This document shows positions 1 through 8,773 of a stretch of DNA of 64,000 nucleotides, piece after piece. Numbering within the stretch: position 1 is the stretch's first letter; the number at the start of each line of letters is the position of its first letter. Made by a program: the position numbers and the translations under genes. This DNA comes from Flavobacterium sediminilitoris (GTDB lineage Bacteria; Bacteroidota; Bacteroidia; Flavobacteriales; Flavobacteriaceae): NCBI RefSeq assembly GCF_023008245.1, contig NZ_CP090145.1, forward strand, positions 3,410,001-3,474,000. The letters are read 5' to 3'. The notes below the pieces were generated by a model. That model saw only the letters and a list, made by a program, of their open reading frames with translations. It was not told the origin of the DNA and searched no databases.

Positions 1-216
1 TTGGAATCCTTTAGCAAAACCTACATCTACAAATTTTCTTTTATGATTTGGCGCTAAATAACAAAATGGTTTCTTGTTATAATAGAAATAAGGAATTCCC
101 CATTTGAAAAATAATTCTATCTCTGGTAGTTCTTGTTCTATTACTGCAATAATGTGAAATAAAATTTCTTTATATAAATCAGGTTGTTTAAATATATAAG
201 CTTCTGCTGGTTTCAT
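1..216 (-). CDS. DUF1801-like protein, 3' end outside window
   Basis: The minus strand reads 72 uninterrupted codons from an ATG at 216 to the window edge, so only the N-terminal part is seen. It starts MKPAEAYIFKQPDLYKE and contains FKWGIPYFYYNKKPFCYLAP, which fits the small soluble DUF1801/YdhG-like family (inference from motif recall). It lies 2 bp upstream of the next minus-strand gene, so the two are probably cotranscribed. No biochemical role is known to me for this family. Confidence 0.7.
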   Translation of the reverse strand, partial: MKPAEAYIFKQPDLYKEILFHIIAVIEQELPEIELFFKWGIPYFYYNKKPFCYLAPNHKRKFVDVGFAKGFQ

Positions 217-218
217 AT

Positions 219-476
219 TTATTCTGTTCCTATTTCTGTAATTTTACTTTTATTTTTTGACCTTGAAATTAATGTACTTCCAAATTTATAAAATTTATAA
301 ACCAACCAAAAAAAGAAAAGAAAAACTAGAAATACACCTAAATAATATCCTATGAAATAAGCTAAACCGTTTTCTTCATGTCTTTCATAAAATAAACTAT
401 TAATCACACTCAAAATCAGCATTAAAAATAGAAATACACTTATAACTCTAATAAGATAACCTAAAAATATTTTCAT
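219..476 (-). CDS. Small two-helix membrane protein, unknown
   Basis: This 85-residue protein has two hydrophobic segments (about residues 5-26 and 40-62) separated by a short charged loop, followed by a basic tail rich in Ser and Lys. That is all the sequence shows, and I do not recognise the family. Its stop codon lies 2 bp before the DUF1801 start and its own start is close to the end of the M28 peptidase gene, so the three minus-strand genes may form one transcript. A small integral inner-membrane protein is the safest description. Confidence 0.6.
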   Translation of the reverse strand: MKIFLGYLIRVISVFLFLMLILSVINSLFYERHEENGLAYFIGYYLGVFLVFLFFFWLVYKFYKFGSTLISRSKNKSKITEIGTE

Positions 477-496
477 TCTTTAAATTTAAAACTTCG

Positions 497-1867
497 TTAA
501 TCAATACCATATTTATCTACCAAGTAAAGCAATGAAGTCATTGTAGCAGCTCCTAGTTCTAATTCTCTTTTATTAATAGCATCAAAAGTATCTGTAGCAG
601 CATGATGATGATCAAAATAACGTTGTGAATCAGGTTTTAATCCTGCCTTAATGATATGTTTTGATTTTAAAGGCCCAATATCAACTCCTGCATGACCTAT
701 AACAAAACGGTGTACCAAATAAGGTTCAAATAAATATTTCCATTTCGTTATTTTTTCAAAATCGGCTTCATTTGCATCAATTGAAAATCCTCTAGGAGTA
801 AATCCTCCTGCATCACTTTCTAATGCAAAAATATGGTTTTCATTGTTCTTATTCGATAATTCTTCATATTTAAGTCCTCCTCTATTTCCATTTTCTTCAT
901 TCATAAACAACACCACACGAATTGTATTCTTTGGTTTATATCCTAATTTTTTAAAAGTGAATAAAGCTTCCATACTTTGCACACAACCAGCACCATCATC
1001 ATGAGATCCGTCTCCTAAATCCCAAGAATCTAAATGTCCTCCTACAACCATTATTTTATCTGGATTTACAGATCCTTTTATTTCTCCAACCACATTATAA
1101 GACAATACGTCTTCGTGAGTTTCACAAGATTGTTTAAAATAAAACTGTAGGTTTTGGTTTTCTTTTAATAAATCACTTAATAAATTAGCTCCATTTGTAC
1201 TTATTGCTGCTGCCGGAATATACATATCTTTAGGCAAATCTCCATAATTTGTATTTCCTGTATGCGGATAATCATCTATACGCAAAGTCATGGATCTTAC
1301 AATAACGCCTACAGCTCCTAACTTTGCTGCTTCCCTTGCTCCAGAAGAACGTTGATCTACACATCCACCATAAGCTTTAAAAGTTTCAATATGAATAGGT
1401 GTCATAGGTCTATTAAAAAACACTATTTTCCCTTTCACTTTTTCAGAACCTAGTTCATTCATTTCTTCAATACCTCTTACCTCTATAACCGAAGCTTTTA
1501 ATCCTTTTTTTGGTGTTGCTATAGAACTTCCTAATGCACAAATAGGAACATTTATTTTTTTACCTTTATTTTCTATATAAGCTCGTTCTTTTTCTCCTCT
1601 AACCCATTTAGGAACTATAACTTCTTGTAGATAAACACGATCTAATCCTAATTTTTCTAATTCTAATTTTGTATAGTTTACAGCTTCATCAGCAGATTTT
1701 GAACCTGATAACCTTGAACCAATGGTATTTGATAAATAATCTAACCAATCATAACACTTAGAGTTTGTTAAAGTTGATTCGTAAATATTTTTCAACATTA
1801 CTTCATCTTCAGATTGTCCGTATATTGCTAAATTACAAAGCAATAATAAAAAGGTTATCTTCTTCAT
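497..1867 (-). CDS. M28-family zinc metallopeptidase (secreted)
   Basis: A signal peptide (residues 1-18) is followed by an M28 peptidase with a PA-like insertion at roughly 110-250. Metal ligands of the di-zinc aminopeptidase fold are visible: H278 in GGHLDSW, the Asp of HDDGAG (289-294), the catalytic and ligand Glu pair in MNEENG (322-327), D352 in ESDAGG, and a late His in the DHHHAATDTFD stretch. At 456 residues it matches the usual length. The product should act in the periplasm or on the cell surface, releasing N-terminal residues or dipeptides. The exact specificity cannot be read from the sequence. Confidence 0.9.
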   Translation of the reverse strand: MKKITFLLLLCNLAIYGQSEDEVMLKNIYESTLTNSKCYDWLDYLSNTIGSRLSGSKSADEAVNYTKLELEKLGLDRVYLQEVIVPKWVRGEKERAYIENKGKKINVPICALGSSIATPKKGLKASVIEVRGIEEMNELGSEKVKGKIVFFNRPMTPIHIETFKAYGGCVDQRSSGAREAAKLGAVGVIVRSMTLRIDDYPHTGNTNYGDLPKDMYIPAAAISTNGANLLSDLLKENQNLQFYFKQSCETHEDVLSYNVVGEIKGSVNPDKIMVVGGHLDSWDLGDGSHDDGAGCVQSMEALFTFKKLGYKPKNTIRVVLFMNEENGNRGGLKYEELSNKNNENHIFALESDAGGFTPRGFSIDANEADFEKITKWKYLFEPYLVHRFVIGHAGVDIGPLKSKHIIKAGLKPDSQRYFDHHHAATDTFDAINKRELELGAATMTSLLYLVDKYGID

Positions 1868-1991
1868 TTTAATTCTTTAATGGATTACTAGTATTTAGGT
1901 TAAAAATATTATAATTATTTCATATTAAATTCAAAATCTAACATATTTAACAAATTAGAAATAAAATTTGTTTTTTTACAAATATTACTTT

Positions 1992-2008
1992 ACTTTGTAT
2001 TTCAAAGT
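1992..2008. promoter_or_regulatory. Operator-like inverted repeat ACTTTG-N5-CAAAGT, copy 1
   Basis: A perfect 6-bp inverted repeat with 5-bp spacing lies 9 bp before the start of the 2017 gene. It overlaps a likely Bacteroidota promoter: TTTG at 1967-1970 and TACTTTG at 1991-1997, with 23 bp between the two TTTG cores, as in the consensus. Binding there would block the -7 element, so repression is the natural reading. The same repeat recurs at 4285-4301. The wHTH protein at 3968-4264 is the obvious candidate binder (inference). Confidence 0.6.
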
Positions 2009-2016
2009 ACTTTAAA

Positions 2017-2625
2017 ATGGAAGCAAGTAAATATTTAAAAGACATACAAGATATTAAAGAAATGATGAGTAAATCTACTCAATTCATTTCTTTAAGTGGT
2101 TTATCTGGTATTTTAGCAGGAGTCTATGCCTTAATTGGTGCTGCTTATGTAAATTATCTTATTAACACTCATTATGGTCGTTATATTACTTTGGAAAGTA
2201 AAACTTTTAAATTAATTCTTTTAACCGCTTTTATTGTATTGGTTTTGTCATTAAGTACTGCTTATATTTTAACTGCAAAAAAAGCAAAAAAACTAGGTGA
2301 AAAAGTTTGGAATCCTGCTTCAAAACGAGTTTTAATTAATTTTGCTCTTCCTTTACTAACTGGTGGAATATTTGCTTTATTATTATTAAAAAATAAACAT
2401 TACGGATTAATTGCTCCTGTAACATTATTATTTTATGGATTAGCTTGTTTAAATGCTAGTAAATATACTCTAAGAGATGTTCGCTACTTAGGTATTACTC
2501 AAATTATTCTTGGCTTAATTGCGGTGGAATTTTCAGGTTATGGCTTGTATTTTTGGGTAATTGGCTTTGGCTTTTGTCACATTCTGTATGGAAGTATTAT
2601 GCATTTTAAATACGATAGAAAATAG
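2017..2625 (+). CDS. Polytopic membrane protein, unknown
   Basis: The 202-residue product has a soluble N-terminal stretch of about 25 residues and then five to six hydrophobic helices (near 27-50, 67-88, 108-124, 131-147, 160-175 and 178-195). I cannot name the family. It is the first gene downstream of the promoter overlapped by the ACTTTG-N5-CAAAGT repeat. The next gene starts 1 bp after its stop, so it heads an operon that appears to continue through the regulator at 3968. A role linked to that regulator is likely but unspecified. Confidence 0.7.
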   Translation: MEASKYLKDIQDIKEMMSKSTQFISLSGLSGILAGVYALIGAAYVNYLINTHYGRYITLESKTFKLILLTAFIVLVLSLSTAYILTAKKAKKLGEKVWNPASKRVLINFALPLLTGGIFALLLLKNKHYGLIAPVTLLFYGLACLNASKYTLRDVRYLGITQIILGLIAVEFSGYGLYFWVIGFGFCHILYGSIMHFKYDRK

Positions 2626-2626
2626 A

Positions 2627-3301
2627 ATGAAAACATTAAAAAAAATAACTTTTATACTTATTGGTTTCTTTATAATTGGTGCTATAATTAGTCTAAAAAA
2701 ATTATCTAATGAAGTTGAAACTGCTTTTGAGATAATAAACAAAAAGAGTCAGAATACTTATATAAATGGAGATATTATTTTTCAAACGTCAGAATCTGAA
2801 CAATGTGAAGCTGTAAAAATAGCGACTAATTCAAAATTTTCTCATTGCGGAATTATTTTTATTGAAAATGGGAAAACATACGTTTATGAAGCTGTTCAAC
2901 CTGTTAAAATGACTCTTTTGAATGAATGGATTAACAATGGAAAAAACAATAGATATGTAGTAAAACGATTAGAAAATGCTGATAAAATACTTACCGAATC
3001 TATTTTAAAAAAAATGAAATCATACGGAAAAACATTAAATGATAAAGATTATGATTTGTATTTTGAATGGTCAGATGAAAAGATATATTGTTCAGAATTA
3101 GTTTGGAAAATATATAAAGAAGGAGCAAATATTGAATTGTGTAAAACTAAAAAACTAAGTGATTTTAATTTAAAACACCCAGTAGTACAAACTATTCTGA
3201 AACAGCGTTATGGAACAAAAATACCTTATAATGAAATTGTTATTGCTCCATCTCAATTATATGATTCTAATTTATTAATAACAGTATTTGATAATTACTA
3301 A
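2627..3301 (+). CDS. YiiX/YebB-like NlpC/P60 cysteine hydrolase
   Basis: The start chosen is the ATG at 2627, just after the upstream stop. The longer frame from 2561 would overlap the previous gene and lacks the signal anchor at its front. The protein (224 residues) begins with one hydrophobic anchor. It then shows the permuted papain-like pattern: a His in KFSHCGIIF, a Glu in YVYEAVQP, and a Cys in IYCSELVWK. In this family these form the active site of amidase- or lipid-acting hydrolases facing the envelope. The substrate is not deducible. It sits inside the 2017-4264 operon. Confidence 0.75.
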   Translation: MKTLKKITFILIGFFIIGAIISLKKLSNEVETAFEIINKKSQNTYINGDIIFQTSESEQCEAVKIATNSKFSHCGIIFIENGKTYVYEAVQPVKMTLLNEWINNGKNNRYVVKRLENADKILTESILKKMKSYGKTLNDKDYDLYFEWSDEKIYCSELVWKIYKEGANIELCKTKKLSDFNLKHPVVQTILKQRYGTKIPYNEIVIAPSQLYDSNLLITVFDNY

Positions 3302-3302
3302 A

Positions 3303-3953
3303 ATGAAATACCTCATCACCATTAAAAAATACAAAAAATCTCTTTTATCACTATTTGTTCTGTTATTAATTGTAATTAGTATTTCCAATTACACTATTCA
3401 AAAGAATGCAAAAAATAAAACGTATTCAACTATTAATTCAATACAAAAAAACAAAGTTGGATTAGTACTAGGAACAAGTAAATATTTAAAAAGTGGTGCT
3501 TTAAATTTATATTTTAAATATCGAATTGATGCTACTGTTGAATTATACAAAAACAATAAAATTGATTTTATATTAATTAGTGGAGATAATGGAAATGAAA
3601 AATATGATGAACCAACTGATTTTAAGAATGAATTAATAAGCGAAGGAGTTCCTGCTAATAAGATATTTTTAGATTATGCCGGTTTTAGAACCTTAGATTC
3701 GATATTAAGAGCAAAACTTATTTTTGGATTAGATCAATTTACTATAATTTCGCAGCAATTTCATAATGAGAGAGCACTTTATTTGGCTAACAAAAACGGA
3801 ATTAATGCAATTGCTTATAATGCAAAAGATGTCTCGAAACGATATGGAATAAAAGTAAAAATTAGAGAATATTTTGCTCGAACTAAAGTATTTCTTGATA
3901 TACTTTTTAAAGTAAAACCAAAATTTCTTGGTCCAAAAATTGAAATAAAATAA
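3303..3953 (+). CDS. SanA/YdcF-type DUF218 membrane-anchored protein
   Basis: One N-terminal transmembrane helix (about 15-33) is followed by a DUF218 domain. It begins with the strand VGLVLGTSK and continues with ISGDNGNEKYDEPTDF and the late FTIISQQFHNERALYLA motif. This pattern matches SanA, a family linked to envelope barrier function in enterobacteria, although the molecular activity is not settled. The ATG at 3303 is preferred over 3288, which would overlap the upstream stop. Length (216 residues) is normal for SanA-like proteins. Confidence 0.8.
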   Translation: MKYLITIKKYKKSLLSLFVLLLIVISISNYTIQKNAKNKTYSTINSIQKNKVGLVLGTSKYLKSGALNLYFKYRIDATVELYKNNKIDFILISGDNGNEKYDEPTDFKNELISEGVPANKIFLDYAGFRTLDSILRAKLIFGLDQFTIISQQFHNERALYLANKNGINAIAYNAKDVSKRYGIKVKIREYFARTKVFLDILFKVKPKFLGPKIEIK

Positions 3954-3967
3954 TTAAATATAAAGTA

Positions 3968-4264
3968 GTGAAAAACATCATTCAAAATATTAATAAAGCC
4001 TTTGATCACCGAATTCGTTTAGGAATCATGTCGGTTTTAATGGTAAATGAAAACGCTGATTTTTCAACTTTAAAAGAATTATTAGGCGTAACCGATGGTA
4101 ATTTAGCGAGTCATGCTAAAGCATTAGAAAATGAAAACTATATTACAGTTGAAAAACAATTTATTGGTAGAAAACCAAACACAAAATATATTGCCACAAA
4201 AGAAGGAAAAAAAGCTTTTCAAGAGCATATTGAAGCACTTGAAAAATTAATATCAAACAGTTAA
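3968..4264 (+). CDS. Small winged-helix transcriptional regulator
   Basis: A 98-residue winged-helix protein (MarR/ArsR-like, similar to the stand-alone winged-helix domain family PF13601) starts with GTG. The recognition region is FSTLKELLGVTDGNLASHAKALE, followed by a wing (IGRKPNTKYIAT) and a C-terminal dimerisation helix. It lies between two copies of a perfect ACTTTG-N5-CAAAGT repeat, one ahead of its own operon (1992) and one ahead of the next gene (4285). It is therefore the probable local repressor of both units. The effector is unknown, and no sensor domain is present. Confidence 0.8.
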   Translation: MKNIIQNINKAFDHRIRLGIMSVLMVNENADFSTLKELLGVTDGNLASHAKALENENYITVEKQFIGRKPNTKYIATKEGKKAFQEHIEALEKLISNS

Positions 4265-4284
4265 GACTATTTTTTTATTCAACA

Positions 4285-4301
4285 ACTTTGAAATTCAAAG
4301 T
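4285..4301. promoter_or_regulatory. Operator-like inverted repeat ACTTTG-N5-CAAAGT, copy 2
   Basis: This second perfect copy lies between the regulator gene and the COQ4-like gene and ends 14 bp before the latter's ATG. It shares with copy 1 the arms, the 5-bp spacer length and the following ACTTTA. Two such repeats flanking one small regulator suggest that the regulator controls both transcription units. Confidence 0.6.
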
Positions 4302-4315
4302 ACTTTACATTAATT

Positions 4316-4771
4316 ATGAAAGATAAAATAATCGAAAAAATGTACGAAATCAGTAAAAAACCATATCAAAAATGGTTTAAAAAAAATGACCCTTGGAAAA
4401 CAACTCGTGAAGAACTAATTGCGTTACCTAAACAAACATTAGGTTTTCAATTAGGCCATTTCTTAATGCGTTACAATTTTGAAATTCAGGAAAAATTGGA
4501 AGATCACGATGTGATTCATGTATTAACGAACACAGGAATTTCTGTAGTAGATGAAATTGGTATGCAATACTATTTATTAGGTAATGGTAAAAGAAGTTTG
4601 TATTTATTTATGGTTATTACAACTGGTTTTCTTTTCTATCCTAGACAAAGTCATTATTTCTTAAATCAATATGATAAAGGTAAAAAGGCACATCAATTTT
4701 ATCATTTAGATTTCCAAAAAATGCTTTCTATTCCTGTTAATACTATTCGAGAATCTTTTAATATTATATAA
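4316..4771 (+). CDS. COQ4-like protein
   Basis: This soluble protein of 151 residues carries the COQ4 signature: the HDxxH-type metal motif EDHDVIHVLTNTG, followed about 10 residues on by the conserved Glu of SVVDEIGMQYYLLGNG. In eukaryotes COQ4 acts in ubiquinone synthesis. Flavobacteria normally use menaquinone, so the function here is probably different or concerns a related lipid quinone. It follows operator copy 2 and is 1 bp from the next ORF, so it leads the 4316-7441 operon. Confidence 0.75.
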   Translation: MKDKIIEKMYEISKKPYQKWFKKNDPWKTTREELIALPKQTLGFQLGHFLMRYNFEIQEKLEDHDVIHVLTNTGISVVDEIGMQYYLLGNGKRSLYLFMVITTGFLFYPRQSHYFLNQYDKGKKAHQFYHLDFQKMLSIPVNTIRESFNII

Positions 4772-4772
4772 A

Positions 4773-5426
4773 ATGAAAACGTTATCTAACATCTATTCTA
4801 CTAATAAAAAACAAAACTTATTTTTACTTTTTCTTTCTCTATATTGCGCTATCTTACTTCTTTTTAGAGCAAAAATTACGCAGTCTATATTCTATTTTTT
4901 CTTAATTTGGAATTTATTTTTAGCTGCAATTCCTTATTTGATTTTACAATTTGCCAAACAAAAAATTCAAATATTAGAAAATGTAAAAACTAGGTTTATA
5001 TTATTTACATCTTGGTTATTATTTTTACCTAATTCTTTTTACATTTTAACCGATTTTGTTCATTTAAAAAAAGGAAAACCTGAATTATTTTGGTTTGATT
5101 TGGTTTTACTTTTTTCTTTTGCTGTTCTTGGTTTTTTATTTGGCTTACTTTCATTAAAAGAGTTTAAAAATTATTTTTCGCTCTTTTATTCTAAAAAAAC
5201 ATTGCTCATTATAATACCTACTATTTGTTTTTTAAGTGGTTTTGGAGTTTACCTAGGTAGATTTCTACGATTTAACAGTTGGCACATTCTTACCAATCCT
5301 TTTTCTCTTATTCTAGAAGCTTTTCAAACGTTATTCACATCTGAAGCATTATTCTTTTCGGCTCTGTTTGGAAGTCTTATTTATATTACCTTCTTAATTC
5401 AAGATACTTACAATGGAAGACTATAA
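4773..5426 (+). CDS. DUF1361 membrane protein
   Basis: The 217-residue polytopic membrane protein has about six to seven hydrophobic helices. A conserved FLPNSFYILTDFVHL segment and a later FGVYLGRFLRFNSWH segment are typical of DUF1361. Its function is unknown. It begins 1 bp after the COQ4-like stop and overlaps the next gene by 14 bp, so it is translationally coupled in the CreD operon. Confidence 0.75.
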   Translation: MKTLSNIYSTNKKQNLFLLFLSLYCAILLLFRAKITQSIFYFFLIWNLFLAAIPYLILQFAKQKIQILENVKTRFILFTSWLLFLPNSFYILTDFVHLKKGKPELFWFDLVLLFSFAVLGFLFGLLSLKEFKNYFSLFYSKKTLLIIIPTICFLSGFGVYLGRFLRFNSWHILTNPFSLILEAFQTLFTSEALFFSALFGSLIYITFLIQDTYNGRL

Positions 5427-5742
5427 TCAAAAAGTAATTTCAGATGGAAATTTAGCTAAAATAGTATTCATTCTTTCTTTTAGCATTGGAACTCTTATTC
5501 TAGCATTGTTTAAAATTACAAAGCATGAAACTTTTATAGTTATAGGGTTTTACTATGTAATAGCTGCACTCTTTTTCAATTTCATTCTATTTGTAAATTT
5601 AGTTTATGATTTAATAGTTTATAAAACAATGCAACTTTTTCTATTAAAACACATTTTATTACTCTTAATCAATATTCCAATAGCTCTTTTTTATCTGTAT
5701 TCAGTATTCAAATCGTTTACGAATCAATTATTTAACTTTTAA
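5413..5742 (+). CDS. Small three-helix membrane protein, unknown
   Basis: The 109-residue product has hydrophobic segments near 17-36, 42-68 and 75-100. The start overlaps the upstream gene by 14 bp, which supports coexpression. No family is recognised. Its only other clue is position between DUF1361 and creD, so it is probably part of the same envelope-related unit. Confidence 0.65.
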   Translation: MEDYNQKVISDGNLAKIVFILSFSIGTLILALFKITKHETFIVIGFYYVIAALFFNFILFVNLVYDLIVYKTMQLFLLKHILLLLINIPIALFYLYSVFKSFTNQLFNF

Positions 5743-5753
5743 AAACAATAATC

Positions 5754-7115
5754 ATGGAAAATCAAACACCATCACAAAATCCGAACTCTGTTTCAAAATT
5801 CTCTTTTTTTCAAAGTAATACTGCCAAAATGATAATGGTAGGAATACTTTCTTTATTTTTATTAATTCCGTTAAATTTAGTTCAAAGTCTTATTCGAGAG
5901 CGTTCTCAACGAAAAAATGAGGTAACGAAAGAAATTACTCAATTATGGGGAAACGATATTCTATTCTATGGTCCTATTCTTAAAGTTCCATACAAAACAT
6001 ATTCTGAAACTGCGGTTGTAGATGATAAAACAAAAGTGACAACTATTCAAAAACAAGCACATTTAGAATATGCCTATTTCTTTCCTAGCGAATTAAATAA
6101 TAAAACGAATATTGAAAAAGTCGATCAATTAAAAAGAAGCTTATATAATCCTATTGTTTTTAAGGCTAATATAAAGTTTAATGGTACTTTTCAAGATGTT
6201 TCATTTGATAAAATTTCGGTTAATGAAGAAGATGTTCTTTGGGACAAAGCAACTATATTAATTAAAACCACTAACCTAAAAAGCATTAAAAGTGATTTAA
6301 AAATAAATATTAATACAAATGATTATAGTTTAGAGTCAAAAAGTGACGAAGACAATTATTTTGGTACATTAGAAACAAATTCGTTTGTTTATAAATCAAA
6401 TGAAAAACTTACTTTTTCATTTGAAATGAATTATAATGGAAGTAATAGTTTACAGTTTATTCCTGTGGGAAAAACGACAACTACATCAATCGATGCAAAT
6501 TGGGATTCACCTAGTTTCATTGGTAATTTTGCTGCAAGCGACACAACTAAGAAAGTGACAACTAAAAATTTTCATGCTGATTGGAAAATATTGCACATTA
6601 ACAGACCATTTTCTCAACAATACACTGAAAAAATTCCTAATTTAAAAGGGTATTCTTATGGTGTTAAGTTGATTGAGCCAGTAGATGAATATCAACAAAA
6701 TGAACGTGCTTCAAAGTATGGCTTTTTAGTTATTGGGCTAACTTTTCTTATTTTCTTTTTAATTCAAACTATTAGCAAAAAAAGTATTCATATTTTCCAA
6801 TACACTATGATAGGTTTGGCTTTAATCATGTTTTATACTTTATTAATCTCTATCACAGAACATTCTAGTTTCACAATAGCTTATATTATAGCTTCAAGTG
6901 CTGTTATTATCATGCTTCTACTCTATTCTTTTTCTGTTTTAAAAGAGAAAAAATTTCCATTCTTCATTAGCATATCTCTTTTAATTTTGTATAGTTTCAT
7001 ATTTGTAATAATTCAATTAGAAAATTATGCTCTACTAGTAGGAAGTATTGGCTTATTCTTTATTCTTGGAGCAGTTATGTATTTCTCAAGAAAAATAGAT
7101 TGGAATACTAATTAA
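5754..7115 (+). CDS. creD: CreD-like inner membrane protein
   Basis: At 453 residues this has the CreD layout. An N-terminal transmembrane helix (about 25-45) is followed by the characteristic RERSQRKNEVTKEITQLWG, then a large periplasmic beta-rich domain (about 60-310) and several C-terminal helices. A conserved NRPFSQQY segment precedes the second membrane region. CreD proteins are linked to envelope stress and beta-lactam or colicin tolerance in enterobacteria. In Bacteroidota they commonly lie beside a small winged-helix regulator, as here. Control by the ACTTTG repeat is inferred. Confidence 0.85.
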   Translation: MENQTPSQNPNSVSKFSFFQSNTAKMIMVGILSLFLLIPLNLVQSLIRERSQRKNEVTKEITQLWGNDILFYGPILKVPYKTYSETAVVDDKTKVTTIQKQAHLEYAYFFPSELNNKTNIEKVDQLKRSLYNPIVFKANIKFNGTFQDVSFDKISVNEEDVLWDKATILIKTTNLKSIKSDLKININTNDYSLESKSDEDNYFGTLETNSFVYKSNEKLTFSFEMNYNGSNSLQFIPVGKTTTTSIDANWDSPSFIGNFAASDTTKKVTTKNFHADWKILHINRPFSQQYTEKIPNLKGYSYGVKLIEPVDEYQQNERASKYGFLVIGLTFLIFFLIQTISKKSIHIFQYTMIGLALIMFYTLLISITEHSSFTIAYIIASSAVIIMLLLYSFSVLKEKKFPFFISISLLILYSFIFVIIQLENYALLVGSIGLFFILGAVMYFSRKIDWNTN

Positions 7116-7126
7116 AAACAAATCAT

Positions 7127-7441
7127 ATGAATACACTACATTTTTCGAATGCCTTAAAATTTGCTATCGCTGGAGCAGTTTTAGCATTAGTTTTAATTTC
7201 AATATTAGTTTTTACAGTACCAAATCCAAATCCTGAATGGGGCAAATATTGGTACATAAAACCTTTACTTATTACACCCTTTATTACTTCTATTGGCGGT
7301 GTGTGCTTCTATTTTATAAATACTAAGAAGACCCAATCCAGACTTTTGAATTTACTTATATTTTTAAGTAGTGTTTTGGTACTCTTCTTCTTTCTTTGGA
7401 TTGGAACAGTTTTAGGTTTAGATGGTACCCTTTGGAATTAA
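7127..7441 (+). CDS. Small three-helix membrane protein, unknown
   Basis: This 104-residue protein has hydrophobic stretches at about 13-32, 48-65 and 75-98. It follows creD by 11 bp and ends directly before a strong hairpin terminator, so it is the last gene of the creD operon. I do not recognise its family. Confidence 0.65.
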   Translation: MNTLHFSNALKFAIAGAVLALVLISILVFTVPNPNPEWGKYWYIKPLLITPFITSIGGVCFYFINTKKTQSRLLNLLIFLSSVLVLFFFLWIGTVLGLDGTLWN

Positions 7442-7442
7442 A

Positions 7443-7476
7443 AAAATCCTGATTACTACAACGTAATCAGGATTTT
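7443..7476. terminator. Bidirectional terminator between convergent genes
   Basis: A perfect 14-bp inverted repeat (arms 7443-7456 and 7463-7476, 6-base loop) has A-rich and T-rich ends. It can terminate both the creD operon on the plus strand and the dehydrogenase on the minus strand. Confidence 0.9.
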
Positions 7477-7497
7477 ATATTTAATTTATAAAAGAAA

Positions 7498-8703
7498 TTA
7501 TTCTTTATCGTCTACAAAATCTTGTAAATAAGCAAATCGTGGTGTTAATTTACCATTCTCAGTTACTTTGGCTCTTGCCAAAACACCATCAGCATCTTCA
7601 TTGTAAAAAGCTGGAATGACATGTTTTAAGAACATAACTCCAAATCCTTCACTAGCATCTTTAGGTAATTCACATGGAAGATTGTCAACTGCCATTACCC
7701 ATATAGCTGCTGGATGAGTCAAAGCTACTTCTTTATGTTCACTTGGTAAATACCCATAAACTGGATTTGCTATTGTACTAGGTTTAATAGTACATGCAAT
7801 TGGTCCATCAATATCACAAGAAATATCGGCTACAACCTTTAATTTACATTTTGATGATCGTAGCATTTGGTTTGATAAAATAACAGGAGCATCATTTCCA
7901 TAAAAATGTCCAGCGATAAACATATCTGAAACTTCAGCAAAACGCTCAAAATTAGATTCATATTCAGATGAATTAATATAAAAATCTTTTTTATCTAAAA
8001 TTTGCCCATCTTTTCTCTTGTTATAATCTAAAACATCAATAAAAGTGTATACTGGTTCTGTATATGTTTTAGTTAAGTAATGCTCTACTGTTACTTGTTT
8101 AATTTTCATTGCATCAAGCATTTCCTTTGCTCCATGGGCTACTTTCCCGTTTCCTGTCAATACAATTTTTATATTAGGTAAATGATTTCTTTTTAAACGT
8201 TCAATCAGAGCTTTTTGATCTGGCAAATCTTCTGCTTTTGCTAAATTAAATAATTCATATTTCATTCCAAAAGCTCTAATACCGTTATAAGCCCCTACAA
8301 TTCCCGCATAACGACCGAAACCTATTAACCTACCATTATCTTTATCTACAATGGTTTCATGATCGTATAATTCAATATTCTTTTCTAAAACTGCTCTTAA
8401 TAATTTCCTGTTATAAGGCTGCTTTTTTATAGTATGCGAAAAGAAAAAGTATTTTTTATTTGGGATTAATGATTCTATTGGCACTTCTTTTACTCCTAAT
8501 AATACATCACAATCCTCTAAATTTTCTGAAACATTAAAACCTTTTTCTTTATATTTATCATCAGAAAACACTCTAATATCAGAAGATTCAACAATTATTT
8601 CAGCTTTTGGAAATTGAGTGATAAAATTAGACAACTCATCTGGTGAAAATACGACACGTCTATCTGGTGGATTTTTACGTTCTTTAATAATTCCGAATTT
8701 CAT
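7498..8703 (-). CDS. Alanine dehydrogenase/saccharopine dehydrogenase-like NAD(P) enzyme
   Basis: The N-terminal 130 residues match the alanine dehydrogenase/transhydrogenase N-domain (MKFGIIKERKNPPDRRVVFSP, DHETIVDKDNGRLIGFG). A nucleotide-binding part follows, with IVLTGNGKVAHGAKEML (about 180-196), and the later VADISCDIDGPI and TIANPVYGY segments resemble lysine-type saccharopine dehydrogenases. It is 401 residues and soluble. It probably catalyses an NAD(P)-dependent amino-acid oxidation or reductive condensation. The nucleotide loop is not the plain GxGxxG form, so the substrate cannot be fixed. It stands alone between a terminator and the tmRNA promoter. Confidence 0.75.
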   Translation of the reverse strand: MKFGIIKERKNPPDRRVVFSPDELSNFITQFPKAEIIVESSDIRVFSDDKYKEKGFNVSENLEDCDVLLGVKEVPIESLIPNKKYFFFSHTIKKQPYNRKLLRAVLEKNIELYDHETIVDKDNGRLIGFGRYAGIVGAYNGIRAFGMKYELFNLAKAEDLPDQKALIERLKRNHLPNIKIVLTGNGKVAHGAKEMLDAMKIKQVTVEHYLTKTYTEPVYTFIDVLDYNKRKDGQILDKKDFYINSSEYESNFERFAEVSDMFIAGHFYGNDAPVILSNQMLRSSKCKLKVVADISCDIDGPIACTIKPSTIANPVYGYLPSEHKEVALTHPAAIWVMAVDNLPCELPKDASEGFGVMFLKHVIPAFYNEDADGVLARAKVTENGKLTPRFAYLQDFVDDKE

Positions 8704-8773
8704 TTGTTAATTTTATATCAAGATTATATTAATAATGTTACAAATATAACTTTATGAATCTCTAAAAACAAGA

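Noticed and set aside
2561..2626. The longer N-terminus of the YiiX-like gene
   Set aside because: The extra 22 residues overlap the preceding gene in another frame and precede a normal signal-anchor start at 2627.
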